A stretch of 64,000 bases of DNA from Pseudarthrobacter phenanthrenivorans (GTDB taxonomy: Bacteria > Actinomycetota > Actinomycetes > Actinomycetales > Micrococcaceae), in the NCBI RefSeq assembly GCF_000813845.1, contig NZ_JWTB01000024.1, positions 1-64,000 on the forward strand, given 5' to 3'. A program made the position numbers and the translations under genes. This document shows positions 28,105 through 36,995 of this stretch, in pieces. The notes under the pieces were generated by a model. That model had not been told where the DNA came from. It searched no databases and was given only the letters and a program-made list of their open reading frames with translations. Each line of letters opens with the position of its first letter. Position 1 is the stretch's first letter.

Positions 28105-29302
28105 GCAGGGCGTCGACAAAGCCTTCGGTGTCGAACGGTGCAAGGTCGTCGGCGCCTTCACCCAGGCCGATGAGCTTGACCGGCACGCCCAGGGTTTTCT
28201 GGATGGCGACCACGATGCCGCCCTTGGCGGTTCCGTCCAGCTTGGTCAGGACGATGCCGGTGATGTTGACCACCTCGGAGAAGACCCGCGCCTGGTTCAG
28301 GCCGTTCTGCCCGGTGGTGGCATCCAGCACCAGCAGGACCTCGTCCACCTCGGCCAGCTTCTCCACCACGCGTTTGACCTTGCCCAGTTCATCCATCAGG
28401 CCCACTTTGTTCTGCAGCCGGCCTGCGGTGTCAATCATGACCACGTCGACTTCCTGCTCGATGCCGGCCTTCACGGCCTCGTAGGCGACGGAGGCGGGGT
28501 CGGCGCCGTCGATATCCGACTTCACGGTGAGAACGCCCACCCGCTGGCCCCAGGTGGCCAGCTGTTCGGCCGCAGCCGCGCGGAAGGTGTCTGCGGCGCC
28601 CAGCAGGACGTCCTTGTCCTCGGCCACCAGCACACGGGCCAGCTTGCCCACGGTGGTGGTCTTGCCCACACCGTTCACGCCCACCACCATCATCACGGCG
28701 GGCTTGTCGGCGTGGCGGGTGACGTTGAGGCTGCGGTCCATGGTGGGGTCAACGAGCTTGATGAGTTCTTCGCGCAGCATCGCCTTGACGTGTTCCGGCG
28801 TCCGGGTGCCCAGTACCTTGACCCGCTCGCGAAGCGCGTCCACCAGCTGCATGGTGGGCTCGGTGCCCAGGTCCGCGAGCAGGAGCGTTTCCTCCACCTC
28901 GTCCCAGACGCTCTCGTCGATCCGGTCGCTGGACAGCAGGGCCAGCAGGCCCTTGCCCATGATGTTGTTGGAGCGGACCAGCCGTTCGCGGAGGCGGGTG
29001 AGGCGGCCTGCCACCGGCAGGGGCGTCTCGACCGGAATGGTTTCCAGTCCGGCAGCATCGTCCGGGACCGTGGTGGTGTCGAGTCCCTCAAGGTCGGCGT
29101 AGCCGGGGGCCTTCCGCTCCAGGGTTTCATCCCTGTCCGCCACGGCAGTGCTCCCGCCGGAACGGATCTCGGGGTCGTTGGCGTCCCGGGTTCCGGGGTA
29201 CCGGGTGATGTTCCTCCGCGTCTTGAGCAGGACCGGAATCAGCCCGCCGATGACCACCAGGGCAGCAAGAATGGACAGGACAATGGGAAGGATGTCATTC
29301 AC
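28097..29302 (-). CDS. ftsY: SRP receptor FtsY
   Basis: The 401-residue SRP receptor carries an N-terminal membrane segment (residues about 4-26, a feature of actinobacterial FtsY), an acidic linker, and the NG domain with GVNGVGKTTTVGKLA, DTAGRLQNK and TKLDGTAKGG. It meets Ffh at the membrane to hand over ribosomes. The start is GTG; GGGGA directly precedes it and GAAGCT lies six bases further up, so a leaderless start is possible. It follows smc in the usual smc-ftsY order. Confidence 0.94.
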   Translation of the reverse strand: MNDILPIVLSILAALVVIGGLIPVLLKTRRNITRYPGTRDANDPEIRSGGSTAVADRDETLERKAPGYADLEGLDTTTVPDDAAGLETIPVETPLPVAGRLTRLRERLVRSNNIMGKGLLALLSSDRIDESVWDEVEETLLLADLGTEPTMQLVDALRERVKVLGTRTPEHVKAMLREELIKLVDPTMDRSLNVTRHADKPAVMMVVGVNGVGKTTTVGKLARVLVAEDKDVLLGAADTFRAAAAEQLATWGQRVGVLTVKSDIDGADPASVAYEAVKAGIEQEVDVVMIDTAGRLQNKVGLMDELGKVKRVVEKLAEVDEVLLVLDATTGQNGLNQARVFSEVVNITGIVLTKLDGTAKGGIVVAIQKTLGVPVKLIGLGEGADDLAPFDTEGFVDALLN

Positions 29303-29357
29303 TCCCCTAGCTTCTCACAAACGGCTGCGCCGCTTCCGGCCGCCGCAAGGCAGCTGA

Positions 29358-29377
29358 CCTGCCCCGATGCGGGCAGG
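29358..29377 (-). terminator. Hairpin after smc
   Basis: CCTGCCC (29358-29364) and GGGCAGG (29371-29377) form a 7-bp stem with a 6-base loop in the 83-base smc-ftsY spacer, nine bases past the smc stop. There is no T-run. Confidence 0.4.
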
Positions 29378-29385
29378 GGCGATGG

Positions 29386-32300
29386 CTACGCCTCCACGCC
29401 CAGGCGCTGGCTGATCACGGTGGAGACGCCGTCGCCGCGCATGGTGACCCCGTAGAGCGCGTCCGCAACTTCCATGGTGCGCTTCTGGTGGGTGATCACG
29501 ATGAGCTGGCTGGACTCCCTGAGCTCCTCAAAGATGGTGATCAGCCGGCCCAGGTTGGTGTCGTCCAGGGCCGCCTCCACCTCGTCCATCACGTAGAACG
29601 GCGACGGCCGGGCCTTGAAGATCGCCACCAGCAGCGCCACCGCGGTCAGGGACCGCTCGCCGCCGGAGAGCAGGGACAGCCGCTTGATCTTTTTGCCTGC
29701 GGGACGGGCTTCCACTTCGATCCCGGTGGTCAGCATGTCCGAAGGGTCGGTCAGGACCAGGCGGCCCTCGCCACCTGGAAAGAGCCGCTCAAAAACCCGG
29801 ATGAACTGGGCCTGGGTGTCCTCGAATGCTTCGGCGAAGACCCGCTGGACCCGGTCATCCACCTCTTTGATGATGTCCAGCAGGTCCCGGCGGCTGGCTT
29901 TCAGGTCCTCCAGCTGCGTGCTGAGGAACTGGTGGCGTTCCTCGAGCGCGGCAAACTCCTCCAAAGCCAGCGGGTTGACTTTGCCCAGGCTGGCGAGGTC
30001 CCGTTCTGCCTTCCGCAGCCGCTTTTCCTGTTCCTGCCGGACGTAGGGCTTTCCGTCCCTGATGTCCTGGCCGTCGGCGTCGACGGGGGCGCGCAGGGCT
30101 GCCCATTTGTCGCCGGACTCCTCCACGGGAACGGGAACCGGTACGTGCGGCCCGAATTCGTCGACCAGTGCTTCGGGGCTGATGCCGAGTTCGTCCACGG
30201 CGCGGGTTTCCACCGCCTCTATCCTGGCCCGCTGCTGCGCCCGCGCCAGTTCATCCCGGTGCACGTTGTCCGTAAGGTCTGCCAGTTCCCGGGCCAGGGC
30301 GTCGTTGGCTTCCCGGATCTGCCGCAGGCCGCGGTCACGCCGTTCGCGGTTTTCCTCGGCCAGGTCCCGCTCGTGCCGGGCAAGGTCAACGGAAACGTCC
30401 ACGTAGCCCAGGGCCACGTCCACACCGGCGGAAACGGCCGCCGCGCGGCGGGCCTGGATGGCACGCCGGCGGGCCCGCTCCGCCGCTTCCTCCCGGGCCC
30501 GGCGCTCGGTGGCGGCGGCGCGTTCCAGGGACGCCACCCTGTTCCTGGTTGCCACCTGCTGCTCTTCGGCGCTGCGCAGCGACAGGCGCGCCTCCACCTC
30601 GGCCGCGCGGGCGGCGGAAGCCGCCTTGGCCAGGGCATCACGCTGTTCGGTGGAGGGCTCCTCTTCCTCGGGGGCTTCCTGTGCGGCCGCCAGCCGGGCG
30701 GTGACCGCGGCGAGCGCTTCCTCCTCCGACGCTACGTTGTGTTCCGCCCGGGACAGGGACGCCTCCAGCCGTTCACTCTCACCGACGGCGCTGCGCAGGA
30801 CGGAGTTGAGGTGGCCAAGGCGTTCCGCCACGGCGGCGAGGCGGGCATCTGATTCATGCAGCCTGTCCAGGGCGGCGTCCGCTGCCTCCTGCGCGTCCGT
30901 ACGCCGGGCCTCGGCGGCGGCCAGGGCGAACCTGTTCCGCTCCAGGTCCGCTGTGACCCCTGAAAGCCCGCGTTCGGCGTCGTCCACTGCCGCCTGCACC
31001 TCCAGCAGCGAGGGTGCCTTGGCCGAGCCGCCGGCGGCAGACAGTGCGGTGAAAACGTCCCCTTCCCGGGTGACGGCCCGAAGCGCAGGCAGCGAGGCCA
31101 CAAGCTCTGCGGCGGCGTCGATGCCCGTGACGACGGCGGTCCCGGAGAGCAGATGCCTGACCAGCGGAAGGTGCGCCTCAGGCCCGTCCACCAGGTCGGC
31201 CGCCCATTGGGCCCCGTTCGGCAGCAGGGCTACGTCCGGCAACCGGGCGTCTTCCGGCGACGGCGCACGGCCGGCCGGCTGTGCCTGGCCAGTGCCGCTC
31301 CCGTGGCCCGCTGCCGGTGCGGCGAGCAGCAGCGCCGCCCGCCCGGCGTCGTCATCCTTGAGCCGACGCAGCACTGTTACTGCCGCGTCCGGATCTTCCA
31401 CGAGGACTGCCTCGGACGCCTCCCCCAGCGCCGCGGCAATGGCGGCCTCATACCCTCCCTGCACGGTGATCGCGGCTGCAAGGCTTCCCTGGACCCCCGG
31501 CAGTCCGGACTCCAGCACATGCCGGGCGCCATCCTTGCGGTCCAGGCCGAGCTTCAGCGCTTCGAGGCGGGCTGCAAGGGCGTCCCGTTTCCGGACCCCT
31601 TCATTGACGGCTGCCTTGAGCCGGGCAATATCCGCAAGCACCGCATCCAGGACTTCGCTGGCGGCCTCGTAGTCGGCGTCGAGGGATTCTTCCCCTTCCT
31701 CCACCCCGGCGACCTGGTTTTCCAGGGCCGTGAACTCTGCCTGGGCACGGGCGCGGCGGTCCGCGCCCGCGGCGAGGGATTCGCGCAGCCGTCCCAGTTC
31801 GGCCTGGGCAGACTCCACGCGGGATCTGGCCGCACCGACCTGTCCGGCCAGCCGTGCCATGCCTTCGCGCCGGTCTGCCGCGGCACGGAGCCGGGCCGTG
31901 AGCCGCCTGTCCTCCTCCGAGGCAGCCTGTTCCGCTGCCGCCTTGGCGGCGCTGGCCGCTTCCAGGGTGCCGCGCCTGGCCTGGATGTCCTGCTCAAGCC
32001 CGGCCAGTTCCTGCCGCACCCTGGCCGCCTGGCGTTCAAGCTGCTCGGGATCCCTGCCCGGGGGCGGCGCCGCATCCTCGGAGCCGAGCAACCGGCTGCG
32101 TTCGCTGGCCAGGGAGCCCAGGGAACGCAGCCGCTCGCGGGCCGTGGAGAGCCGGTACCAGGTGTCCCGGGCCGCGTTGAGCCGGGGGGTGGCCTCCGCT
32201 GCCAGCTGTTCCAGGGCGGCCTGCTGCCGGCGGCCCGCTTCGAGTTCCTGCTCGACGGCGGCGCGCCGGGCCTTGAGCGCTGCTTCGTCCGCCACGTCCT

Positions 32301-33027
32301 GCTCCAGTGCGCCACGCAGCTGGACAAGGTCGTCGGCCAGGAGGCGGGCGCGGGCATCCCGGACGTCGAACTGGACGCGCTGGGCGCGCCGGGCCACCTC
32401 CGCCTGCTTGCCCAGGGGCGTGAGCTGGCGGCGGATCTCCGCCGTGAGGTCGGTGAGGCGCTGGAGGTTGGCCTGCATCGCCTCCAGCTTCCTGACCGTC
32501 CGCTCCTTGCGCCGGCGGTGCTTAAGGATCCCCGCGGCTTCCTCGATGAAGCCGCGGCGGTCCTCCGGCGTGGCGTGCAGGACCCGATCCAGCTGGCCCT
32601 GGCCCACAATGACGTGCATTTCCCGGCCGAGCCCGGAGTCGGAAAGGAGTTCCTGGATGTCGAGGAGCCTGCAGCCGGCGCCGTTGATGGCATATTCGGA
32701 GCCGCCGCTCCTGAACAGTGTCCGGGAAATGGTGACTTCGCTGTACTCGATGGGAAGGGCGCCGTCGGTGTTGTCGATGGTCAGCGAAACGTGGGCGCGT
32801 CCCAAAGGGGGCCGCCCGGACGTCCCGGCAAAAATGACATCCTCCATCTTGCCGCCGCGCAGGGTCTTGGCCCCCTGCTCCCCCATGACCCAGGCCAGGG
32901 CGTCCACGACGTTGGACTTCCCGGATCCGTTGGGACCGACGACGGCGGTGACGCCGGGTTCGAAGTCGAACGTGGTGGCAGACGCAAACGACTTGAACCC
33001 CCGGACGGTGAGGCTTTTGAGGTGCAA
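29386..33027 (-). CDS. smc: Chromosome segregation protein SMC
   Basis: The 1213-residue SMC protein compacts and segregates chromosomes as a dimer with ScpAB. Walker A (VGPNGSGKS) lies near the N-terminus, two long Ala/Glu/Arg-rich coiled coils flank a hinge at about residues 500-650, and the C-terminus carries the signature LLSGGERSLTAVAL and Walker B FYVMDEVEAALDD. TTG at 33027 gives the family start (M)HLKSLTVRGFKSFAS; GTG at 33060 is the alternative and is closer to the upstream promoter. It is divergent from the ole genes. Confidence 0.95.
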   Translation of the reverse strand: MHLKSLTVRGFKSFASATTFDFEPGVTAVVGPNGSGKSNVVDALAWVMGEQGAKTLRGGKMEDVIFAGTSGRPPLGRAHVSLTIDNTDGALPIEYSEVTISRTLFRSGGSEYAINGAGCRLLDIQELLSDSGLGREMHVIVGQGQLDRVLHATPEDRRGFIEEAAGILKHRRRKERTVRKLEAMQANLQRLTDLTAEIRRQLTPLGKQAEVARRAQRVQFDVRDARARLLADDLVQLRGALEQDVADEAALKARRAAVEQELEAGRRQQAALEQLAAEATPRLNAARDTWYRLSTARERLRSLGSLASERSRLLGSEDAAPPPGRDPEQLERQAARVRQELAGLEQDIQARRGTLEAASAAKAAAEQAASEEDRRLTARLRAAADRREGMARLAGQVGAARSRVESAQAELGRLRESLAAGADRRARAQAEFTALENQVAGVEEGEESLDADYEAASEVLDAVLADIARLKAAVNEGVRKRDALAARLEALKLGLDRKDGARHVLESGLPGVQGSLAAAITVQGGYEAAIAAALGEASEAVLVEDPDAAVTVLRRLKDDDAGRAALLLAAPAAGHGSGTGQAQPAGRAPSPEDARLPDVALLPNGAQWAADLVDGPEAHLPLVRHLLSGTAVVTGIDAAAELVASLPALRAVTREGDVFTALSAAGGSAKAPSLLEVQAAVDDAERGLSGVTADLERNRFALAAAEARRTDAQEAADAALDRLHESDARLAAVAERLGHLNSVLRSAVGESERLEASLSRAEHNVASEEEALAAVTARLAAAQEAPEEEEPSTEQRDALAKAASAARAAEVEARLSLRSAEEQQVATRNRVASLERAAATERRAREEAAERARRRAIQARRAAAVSAGVDVALGYVDVSVDLARHERDLAEENRERRDRGLRQIREANDALARELADLTDNVHRDELARAQQRARIEAVETRAVDELGISPEALVDEFGPHVPVPVPVEESGDKWAALRAPVDADGQDIRDGKPYVRQEQEKRLRKAERDLASLGKVNPLALEEFAALEERHQFLSTQLEDLKASRRDLLDIIKEVDDRVQRVFAEAFEDTQAQFIRVFERLFPGGEGRLVLTDPSDMLTTGIEVEARPAGKKIKRLSLLSGGERSLTAVALLVAIFKARPSPFYVMDEVEAALDDTNLGRLITIFEELRESSQLIVITHQKRTMEVADALYGVTMRGDGVSTVISQRLGVEA

Positions 33028-33209
33028 GGCTTTTCTGGTCTCCTGGAGCGGGTTGGGCACATTGCTGGATCCGGCTCACTACAATCTACTGCGCAGGACC
33101 GACATTTCCCCGCAGCAGCGCCCGGGGCAGGTTCCGGCGCGACGCCTGGATATGCGGGTTACGGCGTGGCAAAGGCATAGTTAAGCTCTTGGGCCTGCGT
33201 TTAAGTGGG

Positions 33210-33215
33210 TACAGT
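33210..33215 (+). promoter_or_regulatory. Predicted -10 of the ole operon
   Basis: TACAGT lies exactly six bases before the ATG at 33222. Transcription would start at that ATG, which begins a 10-codon ORF ending one base before oleA. A weak -35 (TTGGGC, 33189-33194) lies 15 bases upstream. Confidence 0.45.
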
Positions 33216-33221
33216 CACCGC

Positions 33222-33254
33222 ATGAATGCGGGACGGAAACGAAGAGGGGCTTGA
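33222..33254 (+). CDS. Possible leaderless 10-residue leader ORF of oleA
   Basis: ATG at 33222 opens a ten-codon frame reading MNAGRKRRGA and stopping with TGA at 33252-33254. The oleA TTG start follows after one base. The -10 TACAGT six bases before this ATG would make the frame leaderless on the mRNA. The oleA ribosome binding site AGAGGGG (33243-33249) lies inside it, so ribosomes finishing the leader could reinitiate at oleA. No homologue is known to me; existence is inferred from geometry only. Confidence 0.4.
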   Translation: MNAGRKRRGA

Positions 33255-33255
33255 A

Positions 33256-34278
33256 TTGGCAGGTAATGCAACCTTCCGCCACAGCAACACCGCGCTGCTC
33301 TCGGTGAGCAGCGTCGAAGCTCCCAGGATTGTGAGCTCCACCGATTTTGACCGCCGGCTGGCGTCAACCCTGCAGCGGCTGAAGTTTCCGCCGCGGCTGC
33401 TGGAACGCGTCGCGGGCATCACGCACCGCCGCTGGTGGGCTGCCGGAACGTCATTCGACGACGCCGCGGTGGAAGCAGGCGCCAAGGCCCTGGCCGAGGC
33501 CGGCATCGAAGCGTCGGACGTGGGACTGCTGATCAACACCTCGGTGACGCGGCGCAACCTCGAACCGTCCGTTGCGGTCAAGATCCACCACGGCCTCGGC
33601 CTGCCGTCGTCGGCGATGAACTTCGACCTCGCCAACGCCTGCCTGGGATTCGTAAACGCCCTGACGCTGGCAGCCAACATGATCGATTCCGGGCAGATCA
33701 GGTACGCCGTCATCGTCAATGGCGAAGACGCCCAGCTGACCCAGGAGGCCACCCTGGCCCGGCTGCAGCGGCCGGAAACCACCCGCGACGACTTTAACCG
33801 CGAATTTGCCACCCTGACACTGGGGTCCGGTGCTGCCGCGGCCGTCCTGGGACCCGCCGACGAGCACCCGGGGGCACACCGGGTGGTGGGCGGCGTGATG
33901 CGCGCCGGCACCGAGCACCATGAGCTGTGCGTGGGCGGCATCGACGGCATGCACACCGACACGAAGGGACTGCTCGACGGCGGCCTGCAGCTGGTGGTGG
34001 ATGCCTGGCATGAAGCCCAGCCCGAGTGGAACTGGACGGCCATGGACCGCTACGTCACGCACCAGGTCAGCAATGCGTACACGCAGGCCATCATCGATGC
34101 GATCGACCTGGACCCGGCGAAGGTGCCCATCACCTTCCCGCACTGGGGCAACGTGGGACCCGCGTCGCTGCCCATGACGCTCGCCGCCGAATCACAGTCC
34201 CTCGGGGCCGGGGACCGCGTCCTGTGCATGGGCGTCGGTTCCGGCCTGAACACTGCCATGCTGGAAATCGTTTGGTGA
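33256..34278 (+). CDS. oleA: OleA, acyl-CoA head-to-head condensing thiolase
   Basis: The 340-residue thiolase-fold enzyme joins two fatty acyl-CoAs to a 2-alkyl-3-ketoacid, the first step of long-chain olefin synthesis. Active-site residues of OleA are seen: Glu103 in NLEPSVA, Cys129 in LANACLGFVN, His269 in YVTHQVSN and Asn299 in HWGNVGPAS. TTG at 33256 has AGAGGGG seven bases upstream and gives MAGNATFRHS; the ATG at 33226 adds ten implausible residues. The stop overlaps the oleBC start (GTGA). FabH is its relative, but the context and Glu103 favour OleA. Confidence 0.93.
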   Translation: MAGNATFRHSNTALLSVSSVEAPRIVSSTDFDRRLASTLQRLKFPPRLLERVAGITHRRWWAAGTSFDDAAVEAGAKALAEAGIEASDVGLLINTSVTRRNLEPSVAVKIHHGLGLPSSAMNFDLANACLGFVNALTLAANMIDSGQIRYAVIVNGEDAQLTQEATLARLQRPETTRDDFNREFATLTLGSGAAAAVLGPADEHPGAHRVVGGVMRAGTEHHELCVGGIDGMHTDTKGLLDGGLQLVVDAWHEAQPEWNWTAMDRYVTHQVSNAYTQAIIDAIDLDPAKVPITFPHWGNVGPASLPMTLAAESQSLGAGDRVLCMGVGSGLNTAMLEIVW

Positions 34279-36995
34279 TCGCCGACTGGCCCGGCGTTGC
34301 CGCCGAATGGTCACGTGAGATCGATGTACCCTCCACATCGCCTGCCGATGCCCCCGGCTCGGTGCGCCGCTGGCACCTGCTGGACAACGGGGCGAACCTC
34401 GCCCGGCAGGGCCTGGCACCCGCCGGGACGCTGCTGTGCGTGCACGGCAACCCCACCTGGTCCTACCTGTGGCGGACCCTGCTGGCCGCCGGATGCGATC
34501 CCGCCCATCCCTGGCGGGTGGTGGCGGTGGACCAGCTGGACATGGGCTTTTCGGAGCGCACCGGCACCTTCCGGCGCCTCGCGGACAGGATCAACGACCT
34601 GGGCGACCTCACCGCTGCGCTCGGCCTGGACGGGCCCGTGGTCACCGTGGGCCACGACTGGGGCGGCGTGATCAGCCTCGGCTGGGCTTTGGCGCACCAG
34701 GAGCAGCTGGCGGGCGTGGTGCTGACCAACACCGCCGTCCACCAGCCAGCCGGTGCCGCCATCCCGCCGGCGCTCCGCCTTGCCCTGCATCCTGCGGTGC
34801 ACCGGTGGGGCACCACGACGTCGGACGCCTTCCTCCGGGTGACGCACTCGCTGGCCCATCCGCCGCTGCCGGCGGATGTCAGGAGCGCCTACATGGCGCC
34901 GTACCGCGACGCTTCGCGCCGGACCGGGGTGGGCAACTTCGTGGCAGATATCCCGGTGGACGCCACGCACCCCAGTTTTGCCGCACTCAACGCCGTGGCG
35001 GACGGGCTGCACGGGCTTACGGTCCCTGCCCTGATGCTCTGGGGCCCGCGGGACCCCATCTTCTCCGAGCGGTACCTGAAAGACCTCCTCACCCGGCTCC
35101 CGCACGCCGCCGTGCACCGCTACGAAGGCGCCGGACACCTGGTGGCCGAGGACCGGGACATCGCCACGGCTGTTTTCGACTGGCTGGCCGCGGAGGTTAC
35201 AGGAAGTGTTGAAGATTCCGGGGGTGCGGCCCAGGCCCCCGGCGCCCCGCCCCTGGCCACGGCTCCGGAGGCCGGACAGGCCGCATCCCCGGCTCCCGGC
35301 TTCCGGCCCCTTTGGGCGCACCTTCGTGAACGGGCAGCCGGAGCCTCAAGAGGTGAGCAGGCCGTCGTCGAAATGGCTGACGACGGGACCATAGCCCGCT
35401 CCCTGACCTGGACGCAGCTGGAAGAGGACGTTGACCGCCTCGCAGCAGGTCTGCGGACGGCGGGAGCAGGGCCGGGAACCCGCGTCAGCCTGATGGTTCC
35501 GCCGGGGGTGGACCTCACTGTTGCCCTGTACGCCTGCCTGCGGCTGGGAGCGGTGGTGGTGGTGGCTGACGCCGGCCTGGGCACCCGCGGCCTGAGCCGT
35601 GCGGTCAAGGGCGCCACCCCCGACTTCCTGATCGGCATCGACAAGGCCCTTGTTGCTGCCCGGGCCCTGGGATGGGCAGCAAGGCGGATCAGCGTCCGGG
35701 ACCTGCCGGCCGCCCGCCGCAGACTCCTGGGCGTGGAGACCTCCCTCGAAGCCCTGTCCCGGGCCGGTGCAGCTGCCGGGAAGGGCGATGCGGCCGGTGC
35801 AGGTGCCACAGAATGCAAGGATCCGGACTCCCCCGCCGCGGTCCTCTTCACGTCCGGGTCCACCGGGCCTGCCAAGGGTGTGCTGTACAGCCACCGGCAA
35901 CTCGCCGCAATGCGGGACACCGTGGCGGCAACCTTCGGCCTCCACCCCGGGCACCGCCTGGTGGCCGGCTTTGCGCCTTTCGCCCTGCTGGGCCCGGCAC
36001 TCGGTACGGTCTCCGTGACACCGGCCATGGACGTCACTGCGCCACGCACCCTTACCGCGCGTGCCCTGGCGGACGCGGCGGCAGCCATCGATGCAACAGC
36101 GGTCTTCGCCTCCCCGGCTGCGCTGCGGAACGTCGTGGATACCCGGGCCGGCCTCACCACCGGCGGCGCAGCAGCACTCGAGCGCATCGGGCTGCTCCTC
36201 TCCGCCGGGGCCCCGGTTCCGGAGCGGCTCCTTGCAGAGGTGCAGCTGCTGATGCCGTCGGCTTCGCTGCACACCCCCTACGGGATGACCGAGGCCCTCC
36301 CCATCACGGACATCAGCTATGGGCAAATCCAGGCCGCTGCGGCGGACGCCGCCGCCGGAACCGTGCCAGGAGCAGGCAACGGTGTGTGCGTGGGCAAGCC
36401 CGTCCACGGCGCCCGCGCGGCGGTCATTCCGCTGGCTCCGGACGGCACGGCGCCCGGTACGGTGCCGGTCACCGGGGCCGGGGTCACCGGCGAAATTTTA
36501 GTCAGCGCGCCGCACGTCAAAGAGGCCTACGACCGGTTGTGGCTGACGGAACAGCTCAGCGCCGGCCTGGCAGGGTGGCACCGCACCGGCGACGTGGGAC
36601 ATTTCGACGCCGAAGGGAGGCTGTGGGTGGAGGGCCGCCTTGGGCATGTCATCACCGCTCCAGGTGCCGTAGTCACCCCCGTAGGCGCCGAGCAGGCGAT
36701 CGAACGCCTCGACGTGGTGCGCATGGCCGGGATCGTGGGGGTGGGACCGGCCGGCACGCAGGCGGTCGCCGCCGTCGTCGAGACCCTTCCCCCGGCACGC
36801 AAAGCCGGCCCTGCCGGCCCCGAGCTGGCAGGACAGGTGCGCGACGCCGCCCGTGCCGCGGGCGTCGCCGTGGCGGCTGTCCTGGTGGTGCCCGCCCAGC
36901 CCACCGATATCCGCCACAACGCGAAGATCGACAGGGCACGGCTGGCCCGGTGGGCCTCTGCCACGCTGGCCGGCGGCCGGGCGGGCACTCCGTGA
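34275..36995 (+). CDS. oleBC: OleBC fusion: beta-lactone decarboxylase and beta-lactone synthetase
   Basis: One 906-residue protein carries two enzymes. Residues about 1-310 are OleB, an alpha/beta-hydrolase of the haloalkane-dehalogenase type with HGNPTWS (58-64), nucleophile Asp128 in GHDWGG and His288 in GAGHLVAED; it decarboxylates the beta-lactone to a cis-olefin. An Ala/Pro/Gly-rich linker (about 311-342) leads to OleC, an AMP-ligase-fold beta-lactone synthetase with FTSGSTGPAKGVLYSH (525-540). The GTG start overlaps the oleA stop, and the stop overlaps oleD. Micrococcus luteus has the same fusion. Confidence 0.93.
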   Translation: MIADWPGVAAEWSREIDVPSTSPADAPGSVRRWHLLDNGANLARQGLAPAGTLLCVHGNPTWSYLWRTLLAAGCDPAHPWRVVAVDQLDMGFSERTGTFRRLADRINDLGDLTAALGLDGPVVTVGHDWGGVISLGWALAHQEQLAGVVLTNTAVHQPAGAAIPPALRLALHPAVHRWGTTTSDAFLRVTHSLAHPPLPADVRSAYMAPYRDASRRTGVGNFVADIPVDATHPSFAALNAVADGLHGLTVPALMLWGPRDPIFSERYLKDLLTRLPHAAVHRYEGAGHLVAEDRDIATAVFDWLAAEVTGSVEDSGGAAQAPGAPPLATAPEAGQAASPAPGFRPLWAHLRERAAGASRGEQAVVEMADDGTIARSLTWTQLEEDVDRLAAGLRTAGAGPGTRVSLMVPPGVDLTVALYACLRLGAVVVVADAGLGTRGLSRAVKGATPDFLIGIDKALVAARALGWAARRISVRDLPAARRRLLGVETSLEALSRAGAAAGKGDAAGAGATECKDPDSPAAVLFTSGSTGPAKGVLYSHRQLAAMRDTVAATFGLHPGHRLVAGFAPFALLGPALGTVSVTPAMDVTAPRTLTARALADAAAAIDATAVFASPAALRNVVDTRAGLTTGGAAALERIGLLLSAGAPVPERLLAEVQLLMPSASLHTPYGMTEALPITDISYGQIQAAAADAAAGTVPGAGNGVCVGKPVHGARAAVIPLAPDGTAPGTVPVTGAGVTGEILVSAPHVKEAYDRLWLTEQLSAGLAGWHRTGDVGHFDAEGRLWVEGRLGHVITAPGAVVTPVGAEQAIERLDVVRMAGIVGVGPAGTQAVAAVVETLPPARKAGPAGPELAGQVRDAARAAGVAVAAVLVVPAQPTDIRHNAKIDRARLARWASATLAGGRAGTP

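Noticed and set aside
32522..33079. Second minus-strand frame at the smc N-terminus
   Set aside because: It is an alternative frame over the SMC Walker A region and has no recognisable protein.
33256..34278. Annotation of the thiolase-like gene as a second fabH
   Set aside because: Glu103, the HQVSN and GNVGPAS motifs and the overlap with oleBC-oleD identify OleA.
35672..36991. In-frame upstream extension of oleD through oleBC
   Set aside because: The region is coded in another frame as OleC, and the GTG at 36992 overlaps the oleBC stop in the usual coupled way.
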